Assembly: GCF_018389385.1 (NCBI RefSeq)
Contig: NZ_CP062698.1
Coordinates: forward strand, 747,501-811,500
Direction: 5' to 3'
Source of the DNA: Anthocerotibacter panamensis C109
GTDB taxonomy: Bacteria > Cyanobacteriota > Cyanobacteriia > Gloeobacterales > Anthocerotibacteraceae
Length of the DNA stretch: 64,000 nt
In this document: one piece after another, positions 54,921-64,000 of the stretch
How positions within the stretch are numbered: position 1 is the stretch's first letter
Layout: every line of letters begins with the position of its first letter
Position numbers and translations under genes: made by a program
The notes under the pieces: generated by a model
The model's database searches: none
Told to the model about the DNA's origin: nothing
The model's input: only the letters and a program-made list of their open reading frames with translations

Positions 54921-57500
54921 ATGAGTAGTGCACCGGCTGACCGTATTGTGACGACCAACCTGCGCAATGAGATGCAGCGCTCCTATTTGGAGTACGCCAT
55001 GAGCGTGATCGTTGGTCGCGCGCTACCCGATGGCCGGGACGGGCTCAAGCCGGTCCACCGCCGTATCCTTTTCACGATGCATGAGTTGGGGCTGTCGCCG
55101 GACCGGCCCTTCCGTAAGTGTGCTCGGGTAGTCGGGGATGCCCTTGGTAAATACCATCCCCATGGAGACAGTGCGCTCTACGATGCCCTAGTGCGCATGG
55201 CGCAGGACTTCTCGATGCGGATGCCCCTTATTGAGGGCCATGGCAATTTTGGCTCGATTGATGACGACCCCCCGGCGGCGATGCGCTACACCGAATGCCG
55301 CCTGACCCAACTTTCAGCCCAGACGCTACTCACCGATATTGAGTCGGACACGGTTGATTTCCAGGATAACTTTGATGGTTCGCAGCAGGAACCGACCCTC
55401 TTGCCCGCCCGCTTGCCCCAGTTATTGCTCAATGGCTCTTCGGGGATTGCTGTCGGCATGGCAACCAACATCCCACCCCACAATCTGGGTGAACTGGTCA
55501 GTGGGCTAGTGGCGCTCATCGACCAACCGGATATTTCGATCAGCCAGCTCAATGAGCACATTCTTGGGCCAGATTTCCCGACAGCGGGCGTGGTTTTAGG
55601 CCGTCAGGGTATCCGGGACGCCTACCGCTCTGGTCGTGGCTCGATCACCATCAGGGGCAAAGCCGAAATCGAGACCATCACCCGCAGCAGTGGTGTGGAG
55701 CGCCAAGCTGTGGTCATCACTGAACTGCCCTATCAAGTGAGTTCTCAGTCCCTAGAACTCAAGATCAGCGAATTGGTCAACGATGGTCGTCTGGAGGGTA
55801 TCAGCGACCTGCGCAACGAATCTGATCGCACCGGAGTGCGCATTGTCGTCGAACTCAAACGCGACGCCTATCCCCGCGTCGTCCTCAACAACCTCTACAA
55901 GCTCACGCCCCTCCAGGTCAACTTTGGGGTGACGCTTTTGGCCTTGGTAGGTGGTCGTCCCAAAGTCATGACGATCAAAGAAGCTTTGGAGGTCTTCCTC
56001 AACTTCCGGATTGAAGTGATCGAGCGGCGTACCCGCTACGAACTCAATAAAGTCCGCGACCGCGACCATATCCTCCAAGGGCAGCTCATCGCCCTACAAC
56101 ATCTGGACGCTGTGATCGCTGTGGTCCGTCAAGCTACCGACGTCCCCACCGCCAAAGTCGAGTTGATGGCCCGCTACGAACTCTCAGAGACGCAGGCTGA
56201 CTCGATTCTCAGGATGCAGTTGCGCTCCTTGACCTCTATGGAGGCCGACCGTCTGGTGACCGAGCATGAGGGGCTCCAGATCAAGATCCTGGACCTCGAA
56301 GATATCTTGGCACGTCGCCCCCGCGTTCTTGAGCTTATCAAAGAAGAACTGCTCGACCTCAAAACCCGCTTCACTAGCCCCCGGCGTACCATTATCGAGA
56401 CCGCCGAGGGTGAACTGGAGGACATCGACCTCATCGCCAACCAAGAACTCATCGTCCTTTTCACCGAACAGGGCTACGTCAAAGGGATGCCCTGCAACAC
56501 CTTCAACATCCAAAAACGGGCTACTCGGGGCAAATCCGGCGGCAAGGTCAAGGAAGATGACCAAGTCCAGCACTTCTTCTCTTGTTCCAGCCACGACACG
56601 GTGTTATTTTTCACCAATTTGGGCACGGTTTTTGCGCTGAAGGGCTACCAATTGCCCATGGGCTCCAGGACTACTCGGGGGGTACCAATCGTACAACTGT
56701 TGCCCATTCCCAGCGAGGCCAAGATCACCTCAATGCTGGCTGTCCAAGACTTTAACCGCACCGATGAATACCTGGTGATGCTCACCCGCCAAGGCTATAT
56801 CAAAAAAACCGACCTTAAATCCTTCGCCCACATCCGCACCAATGGCCTCATCGCCATCGATCTGGAAGAGGGAGACGAATTGCGTTGGGTGCGCCTCGCC
56901 AATGAGCAATCTGATATCCTGGTCGGCACCGCCGGGGGCATGGCTATCCGCTTCCACTGCGACAGCGAACAGTTGCGGCCTCTAGGTCGTACTGCGCGTG
57001 GTGTCCGGGCGATGCGTCTCAAAAATGGGCACGATTGCTTGGTCGGCATGGACATCCTGCCTTGGGGACAGGAGGCGGAGGGGGACCTCAGCGAAGTCAG
57101 TGAAAGCACAGACCCCCCAGAGTTGGAGAGCGAAGAAGTACCCGTCAATCAGGGGGTGCCCTGCGTCCTCGTCATCACCCGCAATGGTCTGGGTAAGCGT
57201 GTTCCTGCCGATAAGTTCCGGGCACAGAATCGGGGTGGGCAGGGGGTAAAAGCCATCACCTTGCACCAAAAAGGCGACCAAATGCAGTCCCTCCGGGTGA
57301 TCACGCCTGGAGACGAAATCATGCTGGTCACCAACCGGGGGATCGTCATTCGCCAGTCCAGCGACGAGATCCCACTTCGTTCGCGCAACGCCCAGGGGAT
57401 CAAGGTCCAACGCCTCGATGAGGAAGATGCCATCGTCGGGGTCACAATTGTTGCGGAGTCCGTCGATCTCAGCACCGAGGAGAACAGCGGAGGTTTGTGA
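54921..57500 (+). CDS. gyrA: DNA gyrase subunit A (or ParC-like paralogue)
   Basis: 859 residues from ATG 54921 ([10 protein letters not shown]); an upstream TTG at 54897 would add eight residues. The active-site tyrosine is Tyr123 in AAMRYTECR. The quinolone-determining region [11 protein letters not shown] has wild-type Ser84 and Asp88. A beta-pinwheel C-terminus includes [12 protein letters not shown], a cyanobacterial variant of the GyrA box, and [10 protein letters not shown]. Cyanobacteria often carry two A-subunit paralogues, so this could be the ParC-like one. Confidence 0.92.
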   Translation: MSSAPADRIVTTNLRNEMQRSYLEYAMSVIVGRALPDGRDGLKPVHRRILFTMHELGLSPDRPFRKCARVVGDALGKYHPHGDSALYDALVRMAQDFSMRMPLIEGHGNFGSIDDDPPAAMRYTECRLTQLSAQTLLTDIESDTVDFQDNFDGSQQEPTLLPARLPQLLLNGSSGIAVGMATNIPPHNLGELVSGLVALIDQPDISISQLNEHILGPDFPTAGVVLGRQGIRDAYRSGRGSITIRGKAEIETITRSSGVERQAVVITELPYQVSSQSLELKISELVNDGRLEGISDLRNESDRTGVRIVVELKRDAYPRVVLNNLYKLTPLQVNFGVTLLALVGGRPKVMTIKEALEVFLNFRIEVIERRTRYELNKVRDRDHILQGQLIALQHLDAVIAVVRQATDVPTAKVELMARYELSETQADSILRMQLRSLTSMEADRLVTEHEGLQIKILDLEDILARRPRVLELIKEELLDLKTRFTSPRRTIIETAEGELEDIDLIANQELIVLFTEQGYVKGMPCNTFNIQKRATRGKSGGKVKEDDQVQHFFSCSSHDTVLFFTNLGTVFALKGYQLPMGSRTTRGVPIVQLLPIPSEAKITSMLAVQDFNRTDEYLVMLTRQGYIKKTDLKSFAHIRTNGLIAIDLEEGDELRWVRLANEQSDILVGTAGGMAIRFHCDSEQLRPLGRTARGVRAMRLKNGHDCLVGMDILPWGQEAEGDLSEVSESTDPPELESEEVPVNQGVPCVLVITRNGLGKRVPADKFRAQNRGGQGVKAITLHQKGDQMQSLRVITPGDEIMLVTNRGIVIRQSSDEIPLRSRNAQGIKVQRLDEEDAIVGVTIVAESVDLSTEENSGGL

Positions 57501-57568
57501 TAGGGCTTATCCTCCCTCCGGTTGCTTTTGATAAGATAAACGTAAGCCTCGCGGTCAGGGTCTAGCCG

Positions 57569-57907
57569 ATGCGAAACAAGATCATTGCCTCTATGCTCGC
57601 CTTTTTTCTAGGGTGGTTTGGAGCGCATAAGTTTTATCTGGGGCAGACGGGCTGGGGAATAGCATATCTGCTGCTTTGTTGGACCGGGGTGCCTTTTATT
57701 GCTGGGTTTGTGGAATTTCTCATCCTCCTGTCCACCTCTGACGAAGTGTTTGACCACCGGTTTAACAGCGCCTTGCCGTCGGGGACGAACTTCAACCTCT
57801 TGGAACAGGCCCAGGGTATCGAGAAATTGGCCGAGCTATACAACAAAGGTCTGATTACCGACGAAGAATTCGAAACCAAGCGCAGGCAGTTATTGGAGCG
57901 GATGTAG
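57569..57907 (+). CDS. TM2-domain protein with SHOCT-like tail
   Basis: 112 residues. A TM2 domain (SMLAFFLGWFGAHKFYLGQTGWGIAYLLLC) gives two membrane spans, followed by a C-terminal SHOCT motif (EKLAELYNKGLITDEEFETKRRQLLERM). The SHOCT tail is known in oligomerising small proteins. TAG shares its last base with the GTG of the next gene. Role unknown. Confidence 0.88.
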   Translation: MRNKIIASMLAFFLGWFGAHKFYLGQTGWGIAYLLLCWTGVPFIAGFVEFLILLSTSDEVFDHRFNSALPSGTNFNLLEQAQGIEKLAELYNKGLITDEEFETKRRQLLERM

Positions 57908-58611
57908 TGTCGAAGACACGGTCAGTCCCCAACTGGTTCTACGCCTCGGTCTTGCCTGGAGTAGGCTGGCTGACGCTACTCTGGGCGGGCTATCGGGCTC
58001 GAGAGCGGGCCTGGATTCTGGCAGCACTGGTCTATGGGGCGTTGAGTTTGGTCGGATTGGCGGTCAATCTCTCTCCAATATTTGTCCTCGCCTGGATCGC
58101 TGGGATCGTCCACCTTGCGCTGGTCAAAGACCGCTACAGCACCAACCTTAGCCTCACCGACGCACAGACGGCGATCCGCACCTTGGAGCAGGCGCATCAG
58201 GCTCGCGAAATGGGTGTACGCATTGACGTCAACCAAGCCACGCAGCACGAACTGGTCTATAAGCTCAACCTCCCTATCATCCAAGCCAACAAAATCCTCC
58301 AATTGCGTCAGGCAGGGGTCCTCTTTACCTGCATGGAAGAGCTGTCTGCTTACACCGGCATTCCTCTGGCTAAATTGCAAGCTGTAGCACCAGTGATGCA
58401 CTTTAGCTACTATGAGTTTGGGTCGGGCTTTGAGCGCTGGACTCGGGTCAATGCCCTGAGTGCAGCAGAGATCGTCCGAGAATTTGACCTCAGCCTGGAG
58501 TTGAGCCAGCGTCTGGTCATCGAGCGCGACGAACGCGGCGCTTTCACCTCGTTAGCTCAGTTGCGCGAGCGGATTGCTTTGCCCTATGACCAGTTGGGCA
58601 AAATGGTTTAG
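57907..58611 (+). CDS. Helix-hairpin-helix protein (ComEA-like tail)
   Basis: 234 residues from GTG 57907. Two hydrophobic spans near the N-terminus (WFYASVLPGVGWLTLLWAG; AALVYGALSLVGLAV) anchor it. Residues ~105-225 contain paired HhH-like repeats (IDVNQATQHELVYKLNLPIIQANKILQLR and a second, RVNALSAAEIVREFDLSLE). ComEA-like HhH pairs bind DNA, but this protein may do something else. It is translationally coupled to the TM2 gene. Confidence 0.8.
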   Translation: MSKTRSVPNWFYASVLPGVGWLTLLWAGYRARERAWILAALVYGALSLVGLAVNLSPIFVLAWIAGIVHLALVKDRYSTNLSLTDAQTAIRTLEQAHQAREMGVRIDVNQATQHELVYKLNLPIIQANKILQLRQAGVLFTCMEELSAYTGIPLAKLQAVAPVMHFSYYEFGSGFERWTRVNALSAAEIVREFDLSLELSQRLVIERDERGAFTSLAQLRERIALPYDQLGKMV

Positions 58612-58636
58612 AGACTAGGGCGCTATCGGTTACTGG

Positions 58637-59584
58637 CTAACCCATTCGCTCCAAGAAAGGAGAGCATACTGGATCTGACCAGCGCAGGGGCAAACTTCCT
58701 ACCACCCGGCGGCCTCCGGTCAGATGAAAGCGCAGCAAGCGTTCGGCCCCAGCAAACGCCTGGATTGCTTGCGGCTCCCAAATCAGTTCGGCAGTACCCG
58801 TCAGATAGAGTAGATCCCCCTGCTTAAAGTCGAGGAACAAAAGGCCAGCGTGGGGATCGAGGAGTAGGTTACCCAAAGTATTGAAGTGAAAGTTGCCCGT
58901 GAAATCAGGAATCATGAGGGTGCGCTCATCCTCAATCCGTACAAATCCGGGCTTCCCCCCGCGATGAGAAACATCCACGCCCTTGGCCCTACCGGCGGCG
59001 TCCCCTCGAAAGGCCGTGGCAATAAAAAAGGTATCGGCAGTCCCGATCAATGTGCGTTCTGGAGGGCCTAGAGTGGTCAATTCATAAAGCGGGGGCGCGA
59101 AATCCTCGGCCCGCTCCAGCCATTCAACCGTGCGGGACTGGATATACATCGGGCAATTGCCAAAACTCTGTCCTACCTGGAGGGTAAAACCTGTCGCGTC
59201 GCTTGCTACCACGACCCCATTCAGGCGGTTGCGACGGCGGGTATGGAATTCGATGCCCAGCAAACCCATATCTATGCCCTCGGACAAATGGTGGGCTAGG
59301 GGGTCGCCCAAGAGCGGCCTACTTGCTACGTGCAGCGTACGTTCGTCCGGCGTAGAGAGGAAGCCCGGTTTATCCACCAGGATCGAGGCCCAAGGATGGC
59401 CTTGGACCACTGTACCTACCAATAAGAAGGGCAGTTGTGCGAAAAACAAACGGTGTTGTTCCGGTAGATAATCCCGGACTATCCGGCGAGCCTGCTTGTC
59501 GATTTGGTCGCGCACACCAAGACGCTCTTGGATGGCGATTTCTCCTGCGTGAAAGGGAGATTCCGGGTGGGTCCAGCCTGACAT
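58637..59584 (-). CDS. Pyridoxamine 5'-phosphate oxidase-like FMN-binding protein
   Basis: 315 residues made of two FMN split-barrel halves, each with a pattern seen in the PNPOx-like family (LFFAQLPFLLVGTVVQGHPWASILVD in the first; TFFIATAF and GGKPGFVRIEDERTLMIPDF in the second). Enzymes of this broad group reduce or oxidise small aromatic substrates using FMN, but the natural substrate is unknown. It lies 25 bases after the GST stop in the same direction. Confidence 0.85.
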   Translation of the reverse strand: MSGWTHPESPFHAGEIAIQERLGVRDQIDKQARRIVRDYLPEQHRLFFAQLPFLLVGTVVQGHPWASILVDKPGFLSTPDERTLHVASRPLLGDPLAHHLSEGIDMGLLGIEFHTRRRNRLNGVVVASDATGFTLQVGQSFGNCPMYIQSRTVEWLERAEDFAPPLYELTTLGPPERTLIGTADTFFIATAFRGDAAGRAKGVDVSHRGGKPGFVRIEDERTLMIPDFTGNFHFNTLGNLLLDPHAGLLFLDFKQGDLLYLTGTAELIWEPQAIQAFAGAERLLRFHLTGGRRVVGSLPLRWSDPVCSPFLERMG

Positions 59585-59609
59585 CGGGGCTTCCTCGCTT
59601 TTGCTTAGG

Positions 59610-60233
59610 TTAAACAGCTAAACCAACAGAGGTTTTCACCATGGGTACAAAACCGGGCAATTGCTCGATGCGGGTCAGCCACGCCCGGATCTGAGGATAG
59701 GGCTCCAGGGAGACCTCTCCTTCAGGCGCATGGGCGATATAGGTATAGCCTGCCACATCTGCAATCGTCGGGCTATTTTCGACCAGGAATAGTCGCGTGC
59801 TCAGATGGTCTTCTAAGTGCTTAAACAGTCCGTCAGTAAGGGCCTTGGCCCGTTCGTGGTCCAGCTTGGCTCCGAAGACCTTGACCAAACGCGCCGCAGC
59901 AGGGCCGTAGGCAATCTGACCGGCGGCGACAGAGAGCCAACGTTGGACCGCTGCCGCTCCTTGCGGGTCTCGGGGCAACCAACGGGCATCAGCGTACTTG
60001 GTGGCGAGGTAGACCAGGATGGCGTTGGAGTCGGCAATAATCACGCCATTATCCTCTAGGACAGGCAGTTGACCGAAAGGGTTGAGCTTGAGGAAGTCCG
60101 GTTGTTTGTGCGCGGCAGTCGCGAGGTCAACATCTAACTTTTCAAAGGGCAGATTCAATAGCGACAGGAAAAGTTCAACGCGGTGGGAGTGACCGGAGAG
60201 TGGGTGGCGATAAAGACGGATGGGCTGAGACAT
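59610..60233 (-). CDS. Glutathione S-transferase family protein
   Basis: 207 residues from ATG 60233, with AAGGAG upstream. The thioredoxin-fold N-terminal domain starts RLYRHPLSGHSHRVELFLSLL and has NPFGQLPVLEDNGVIIADSNAIL with the cis-Pro; the C-terminal all-helical domain ends in RAWLTRIEQLPGF. It probably detoxifies electrophiles, and the downstream FMN-barrel protein may act together with it. Confidence 0.9.
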   Translation of the reverse strand: MSQPIRLYRHPLSGHSHRVELFLSLLNLPFEKLDVDLATAAHKQPDFLKLNPFGQLPVLEDNGVIIADSNAILVYLATKYADARWLPRDPQGAAAVQRWLSVAAGQIAYGPAAARLVKVFGAKLDHERAKALTDGLFKHLEDHLSTRLFLVENSPTIADVAGYTYIAHAPEGEVSLEPYPQIRAWLTRIEQLPGFVPMVKTSVGLAV

Positions 60234-60247
60234 GTGGGGCTCCTTAG

Positions 60248-60409
60248 TTAGCGGTTGAGGTGCGGTGCGGCAAGGGCGGATGGAGGACAGGGGCTGATGG
60301 GAGTACCACACAAGGTGGGAAGACCTTCGCGCTCCACGGACAGATGGAGGAATAGCCAATAGAGTTGGATACAGGTATCCACCCAGGACCCAAAATCTTG
60401 ACCGCGCAT
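60248..60409 (-). CDS. Small ORF upstream of GST
   Basis: 53 residues starting at ATG 60409 with GGAGGAG a few bases upstream (AGCAGGAGGAGCG before ATG). The sequence (MRGQDFGSWVDTCIQLYWLF...) has no known family. It may be a leader or a real small protein in the GST operon, ending 14 bases before the gst start. Confidence 0.35.
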   Translation of the reverse strand: MRGQDFGSWVDTCIQLYWLFLHLSVEREGLPTLCGTPISPCPPSALAAPHLNR

Positions 60410-60421
60410 CGCTCCTCCTGC

Positions 60422-60441
60422 TTTATACCGAACATTCAGTA
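60422..60441 (-). promoter_or_regulatory. Operator/promoter candidate for the GST operon
   Basis: TACCGAACATTCAGTA (60426-60441) is an inverted repeat with 6 of 7 arm positions paired (TACTGAA/TTCGGTA on the minus strand). It overlaps a TATAAA box read toward the small ORF and GST. Such operators are typical of TetR/MarR repressors, but no repressor gene is adjacent. Confidence 0.4.
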
Positions 60442-60543
60442 CAATATCATGAGCGCTTAAAATAGGGCAAGGCATGAGCCCAAAATTTTCCTCCCCCTGC
60501 TAGCCCGCTAGGATGACCCCGGATCTAGAGCGTAACGCTATCG

Positions 60544-60876
60544 TTAGTCGGTGGCTGGTCGCTTGCGATAAATCGCGCAGAGGCGGTTGGGCTTGCTGAT
60601 TTTGGCTTTAAACAGGAAGTTGGCTGGGACATTGATGATGGCGTGGTCTGAGGAGCGGTGGTAGGGCTCGAATTCCGGGGCCATTCCGTGGGGCGTTGTC
60701 GGGCTGTAGGGGACTGGTTGGAAGAGCAGTTCCAGAAAGACAACTTCCGCGCAGTCCAAGTTTTGACTGACCTGTTGACGAAAGGACTCGGCGTGGAGGA
60801 GTTGAAAAAGGCTTTGCTTTGCGGATTCTTCCAGTTCGAAAGACCCATCGAAGCTGAGGGGTCGGATAATCGGCAT
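60544..60876 (-). CDS. Hypothetical protein
   Basis: About 110 residues from ATG 60876 (MPIIRPLSFDGSFELEESAK); the frame is open to TTG 60894. Helical N-terminus, then ELLFQPVPYSPTTPHGMAPEF and a basic end. No family was recognised. It is divergent from yceI and the long frame overlapping it on the same strand (60608-61114) lacks protein-like character. Confidence 0.45.
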   Translation of the reverse strand: MPIIRPLSFDGSFELEESAKQSLFQLLHAESFRQQVSQNLDCAEVVFLELLFQPVPYSPTTPHGMAPEFEPYHRSSDHAIINVPANFLFKAKISKPNRLCAIYRKRPATD

Positions 60877-60993
60877 CGGCGGCAGGAATAGCAACTCCGC
60901 AATTGTAGACTGAAGCGTCTGCCTGCTGATCCGGGAGTACGATTTGCTGTGCGCTAGCAGGAAGCACTGGACGGGGGGGCATAAAAGGCTCTG

Positions 60994-61629
60994 GTGTTTC
61001 TACAATGTATTTGGTGTTCTCACGAGTCTTCCTCCTTGCGTTATCCTGCGTTTTTGCTGAGCGCCCTCTTGGCTGTAGCCCTTCCAGTCCAGGCACAGAG
61101 CCGGACTCTGACAATTGAAAAGGGCACAGCCAGCTATCAGAGTCGAGATGTCTTCAGTGCCTGGACGGGTATAACCCCGCAGGTGAGTGGGCTCATTCGC
61201 TTCGAGGACCAGACCGGGGAGCTACAAGAAGGGAAAATTCAGGTCCAATTGGGGAGCATCGATTCTAAAAATGGCGCGCGCGATGCCCGGATGCGCAATG
61301 AATTTCTTCAGACGGAGAAATTCCCGACCGCCACCTTTACCGTCACGGCGCTAGAGGGCTTCCCAAAATTCTCTGACTGGAAGGAATGGGGTAACCGTCA
61401 ACACGGCAAAATCAGCGGGGATCTCACCATCCGTGATATCACCCACCCGGTCATCTTTGAGGGCGAGGCGGTCTATACAGGTCGGGAACTGCGCCTGCAA
61501 GCGACCGGGAAGATCAAGATGTCCGATTTTGGGATTACACCACCCAACCTGCTTTTTGTAACGGTTGACGACACTGTGGGTCTGAAATTGGATGCGGTTG
61601 CCCGTCCGAGTGTCCTCCCCGCCCCCTGA
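60994..61629 (+). CDS. YceI-family lipocalin-like periplasmic protein
   Basis: 211 residues from GTG 60994 (a TTG at 61036 is an alternative). A signal peptide (AFLLSALLAVALPVQAQS) precedes the mature part. The YceI fold shows SGLIRFEDQTGELQEGKIQVQLGSIDS, RDARMRNEFLQTEKFPTATF, and HGKISGDLTIRDITHPVIF. YceI proteins bind isoprenoid lipids. It is nine bases upstream of the XPB helicase gene. Confidence 0.88.
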   Translation: MFLQCIWCSHESSSLRYPAFLLSALLAVALPVQAQSRTLTIEKGTASYQSRDVFSAWTGITPQVSGLIRFEDQTGELQEGKIQVQLGSIDSKNGARDARMRNEFLQTEKFPTATFTVTALEGFPKFSDWKEWGNRQHGKISGDLTIRDITHPVIFEGEAVYTGRELRLQATGKIKMSDFGITPPNLLFVTVDDTVGLKLDAVARPSVLPAP

Positions 61630-61638
61630 ATCATCCCG

Positions 61639-63180
61639 ATGGTCCGCACTCCCACGCTTACCTTTGACCGGGGCACGCTGGTCTTACATCCTCCACCCCG
61701 AGGCAAAAGCTGGCATGATTACGCTACTTGGGATGACCGGATCGAGCGCTTCCGTATCCCGGCGCACCAGTACCGCCACTTAGTCGAGGCTCTTCAGCAA
61801 GAGAATATCTCGTTCACGGACGAGGCGCGGGCTTTTGTGACGCTGGAGTTGGTTGCTAGCTTTCAGCGCACACCCTACCCGCACCAACAAGAAGCCCTCA
61901 CCGCTTGGAGACAGCAGGGGCGTAGGGGGGTGGTCGTCTTGCCCACGGCGAGCGGCAAGACCTATCTCGCCCAATTGGCAATGGAAGCGACCCCGCGCAG
62001 TACCTTGGTCATCGTGCCGACGTTGGACCTGATGCACCAATGGTACGCCCATTTGAGAGCAGCCTTTCCTGACCGGGAGGTGGGGCTGTTGGGGGGTGGG
62101 TCGCGCGATACGAGTCCGCTTTTAGTGGCAACCTATGACAGTGCTGCGATCCACGCCGAGACGCTAGGCAACCGTTATGGTTTGTTGATTTTTGACGAAT
62201 GCCACCATTTGCCTGGAGATTTTTACCGGACAGTGGCAGAATATTCCCTTGCGCCCTATCGCTTGGGACTCACAGCGACCCCAGAGCGGGCAGATGGCAG
62301 ACACACGGATCTAGAAGTGCTGATTGGTCCAGAGGTCTATCGCCGGGGAGCGGAAGCCTTAGCCGGGGATGCCCTCGCGCCCTACGAAGTGGTCCAGATC
62401 CATGTCCGGCTCTCCCTCCAGGAACGGGCTCGCTACGACGAACTTTTGCAGACGCGCAACGCTTTTCTCCAGTCCGCGCAAATCAACTTGAGGACCGGTT
62501 GGCAGGAATTTGTCCGCGCCAGTGCCACCATGCCCGGAGGTCGGCGCGCCATGCTCGCCCACAACGAGGCGCGAGCAATAGCCCTTGGCACACACAGTAA
62601 ACTGCGCGTCCTCGAAGACCTCATCGCCCAGCATTACCCCGAACAGACGCTCATTTTCACCCATGACAACAACACCGTGTACCGCATCTCCCAGGATTTC
62701 CTCATCCCCGCGATTACCCATCAGACCCCTGTGAAAGAGCGCTATCAGATTTTGCAAGCCTTCCGGGAGGGGCGTTATCGTACCTTGGTAGCAGCGCATG
62801 TCCTCGATGAAGGGGTGGATGTGCCCGAGGCGCGCGTGGCGATTTTGTTGGCGGGGAGCGGTTCGACGCGCCAATTTATCCAGCGGTTGGGGCGGGTTTT
62901 GCGCAAAGGGGCGAGCCTCGACAAGCGGGCTATTCTGTATGAAGTCGTGGCTGAGGCTACTCTGGAGGAGGCTACTTCCCAGCGCAGACGCGGTTCGACC
63001 AGCCCTCAGACCGCCTACGAGACCCGAAGCCATGCTGCCCTCCGAGCTGCTGATGCACCGTCCCCATGGGGAGGGGCTAACCCCGAAGCGGTTACCGCTG
63101 ACCCCAGCGAATCTAAAGACCGCTCAGGCTTTGATCGAGATCTTCCAGACGCATCAGGGACGGACGCAGGGGGAACTTGA
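61639..63180 (+). CDS. XPB/RAD25-like SF2 helicase
   Basis: 513 residues as read to the stop at 63180. Motif I is PTASGKT, motif II DECH, motif III LTATPERADG and motif VI FIQRLGRVLRKG, with a damage-recognition-like N-terminal region. The domain ends near residue 450; the last ~50 residues (from GSTSPQTAYE) look like out-of-frame reading of the overlapping DUF790 gene. Archaeal and cyanobacterial XPB pairs with the Bax1/DUF790 nuclease for nucleotide-excision-like repair. Confidence 0.9.
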   Translation: MVRTPTLTFDRGTLVLHPPPRGKSWHDYATWDDRIERFRIPAHQYRHLVEALQQENISFTDEARAFVTLELVASFQRTPYPHQQEALTAWRQQGRRGVVVLPTASGKTYLAQLAMEATPRSTLVIVPTLDLMHQWYAHLRAAFPDREVGLLGGGSRDTSPLLVATYDSAAIHAETLGNRYGLLIFDECHHLPGDFYRTVAEYSLAPYRLGLTATPERADGRHTDLEVLIGPEVYRRGAEALAGDALAPYEVVQIHVRLSLQERARYDELLQTRNAFLQSAQINLRTGWQEFVRASATMPGGRRAMLAHNEARAIALGTHSKLRVLEDLIAQHYPEQTLIFTHDNNTVYRISQDFLIPAITHQTPVKERYQILQAFREGRYRTLVAAHVLDEGVDVPEARVAILLAGSGSTRQFIQRLGRVLRKGASLDKRAILYEVVAEATLEEATSQRRRGSTSPQTAYETRSHAALRAADAPSPWGGANPEAVTADPSESKDRSGFDRDLPDASGTDAGGT

Positions 63181-64000
63181 CCGGGAGTTGGCTGCATGGG
63201 AAGGGGAGCGCTCGGATTATCGCGTCGGGCGTGGATTGGCTCATTTGCTCAGAAGTTTTGGCACGTTTGAAATTCTGGCTCCCCTTGACCCCCAACAATT
63301 ACGTGCACGGGTCTTCGCCCTTGCCGCTGCAACCATTCCCAGCCCCGAGGCGACCCAGGCGGTGCTCATTCGCCTCGCGCTTGTGCTCAGTGAGGAATTG
63401 GGGCATGAAGTCCAACCTGCTGCGATTCAGACCGGACTCTACGCCGACCTCGCGCACAACCGCATCCTGACCCTTTTTGACCCCCCGACGCCCACACAAC
63501 TGCTGCACCGCTATAATCTCGCTCAGGTCCAGGGTATTTTTTATCGCGCGAGTCATGTCACGATCCACGCCTACCGCAATGATCCGGGCGAATATAAGCT
63601 GCTGTTTCGCTATCTAAAACTCTTTGGGCTGATGACGTATATCGAGGGAGACGCCGACCAAGGATTTACCCTGACCATCGACGGTCCGACCAGTCTTTTT
63701 CAGCAGAGTACGCGCTATGGGCTGGCGCTTGCCAAACTCCTGCCCGCCCTCCTCCACGTCACTAAATGGAGCCTCACCGCCCACCTACAGGTCCGCGACC
63801 CCTACACCAAGACCCAGCAAACCCGTATCTTCACCCTGAGTACACCCTGCGACCTTGTGAGCCACTACCCACCGGGAAAACCTTTTGACAGCATGATTGA
63901 GGAATCTTTCGCCAAGGATTGGGGCAAGATCAAAGCGCTGTGGCAGTTGGAGCGGGAGGTGGACCTCTTGCCTATTCCCGGCAGTGTCATGATCCCGGAT
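63032..64000 (+). CDS. DUF790 (Bax1-like) nuclease, 3' partial
   Basis: The frame runs from ATG 63032 to the window end without a stop (323 codons). It begins MLPSELLMHRPHGEGLTP, then TAQALIEIFQTHQGRTQGEL and DYRVGRGLAHLL, the DUF790 N-terminal core. Bax1 is the nuclease partner of XPB-type helicase and cuts bubble DNA. It overlaps the helicase reading frame by 149 bases, much more than usual. The catalytic C-terminus lies past the window. Confidence 0.85.
   Translation, partial: MLPSELLMHRPHGEGLTPKRLPLTPANLKTAQALIEIFQTHQGRTQGELDRELAAWEGERSDYRVGRGLAHLLRSFGTFEILAPLDPQQLRARVFALAAATIPSPEATQAVLIRLALVLSEELGHEVQPAAIQTGLYADLAHNRILTLFDPPTPTQLLHRYNLAQVQGIFYRASHVTIHAYRNDPGEYKLLFRYLKLFGLMTYIEGDADQGFTLTIDGPTSLFQQSTRYGLALAKLLPALLHVTKWSLTAHLQVRDPYTKTQQTRIFTLSTPCDLVSHYPPGKPFDSMIEESFAKDWGKIKALWQLEREVDLLPIPGSVMIPD

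Noticed and set aside
60608-61114. 168-codon minus-strand frame across the yceI start
   Set aside because: It overlaps the yceI signal peptide antisense, is rich in Pro/Ser/Arg, and shares DNA with a more protein-like frame at 60544-60876.

Overview
The window looks like chromosomal DNA of a cyanobacterium. The pointers are a GUN4-domain protein (chlorophyll synthesis), an acyl-lipid desaturase with three histidine boxes, Uma2-family nucleases, a GyrA with the ATRGKSG-type box, and an XPB-like helicase paired with a DUF790 nuclease. Most of the window appears GC-rich by eye. I suspect an early-branching, Gloeobacter-like lineage, but the sequence alone does not prove this.

Layout. 1-9.5 kb is ordinary housekeeping: TPR protein, alanine dehydrogenase, SRPBCC protein, HtrA protease divergent from an HxlR regulator, GUN4, PyrB, tRNA-Leu(GAG), class II aldolase, desaturase and CPBP protease. 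9.8-15.6 kb is a surface-polysaccharide block: GT2, sugar epimerase, GT2, GT10 and a Wzx-like flippase. 15.7-29.3 kb is a mobile accessory island. 29.3-49.2 kb returns to polysaccharide functions: four GT4, a tandem family of four GT2, two Gfo/Idh oxidoreductases, an SDR, a SAM methyltransferase, a B12/radical-SAM enzyme and a GT-C membrane transferase. 49.3-64 kb holds RsmB, an M28 peptidase, a decayed IS1-like element, GyrA, a TM2/HhH pair, FMN-barrel and GST genes, YceI, and the XPB helicase/DUF790 pair cut by the window end.

The island is the main discovery. It contains several ~66-bp imperfect palindromes bounded by RYYYAAC and GTTRRRY cores. This is the architecture of integron attC recombination sites, at 21517, 26189, 27598 and 29272, plus half or degenerate sites at 15998, 26620, 28582 and 29010. 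No integron integrase is visible, so it reads as a cluster of attC sites lacking an integrase (CALIN). Its cargo is a compact AT-rich operon HAD phosphatase / PvuII-like N4-cytosine methyltransferase / HerA translocase / NurA nuclease, a 1523-residue SF1 helicase with a C-terminal DUF559/Vsr-like nuclease, an Rpn-type nuclease, a VapBC pair, an LprI-like secreted protein and an orphan. The two large units look like anti-phage systems, and both are far bigger than normal gene cassettes.

Decay is widespread around the island and at the edges of the glycan locus: a transposase fragment, a deleted fic gene, a GT2 gene broken in a G run, a Uma2 gene with a shifted N-terminus, a frameshifted small gene and the IS1-like element. 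This suggests the region has taken repeated insertions and deletions.
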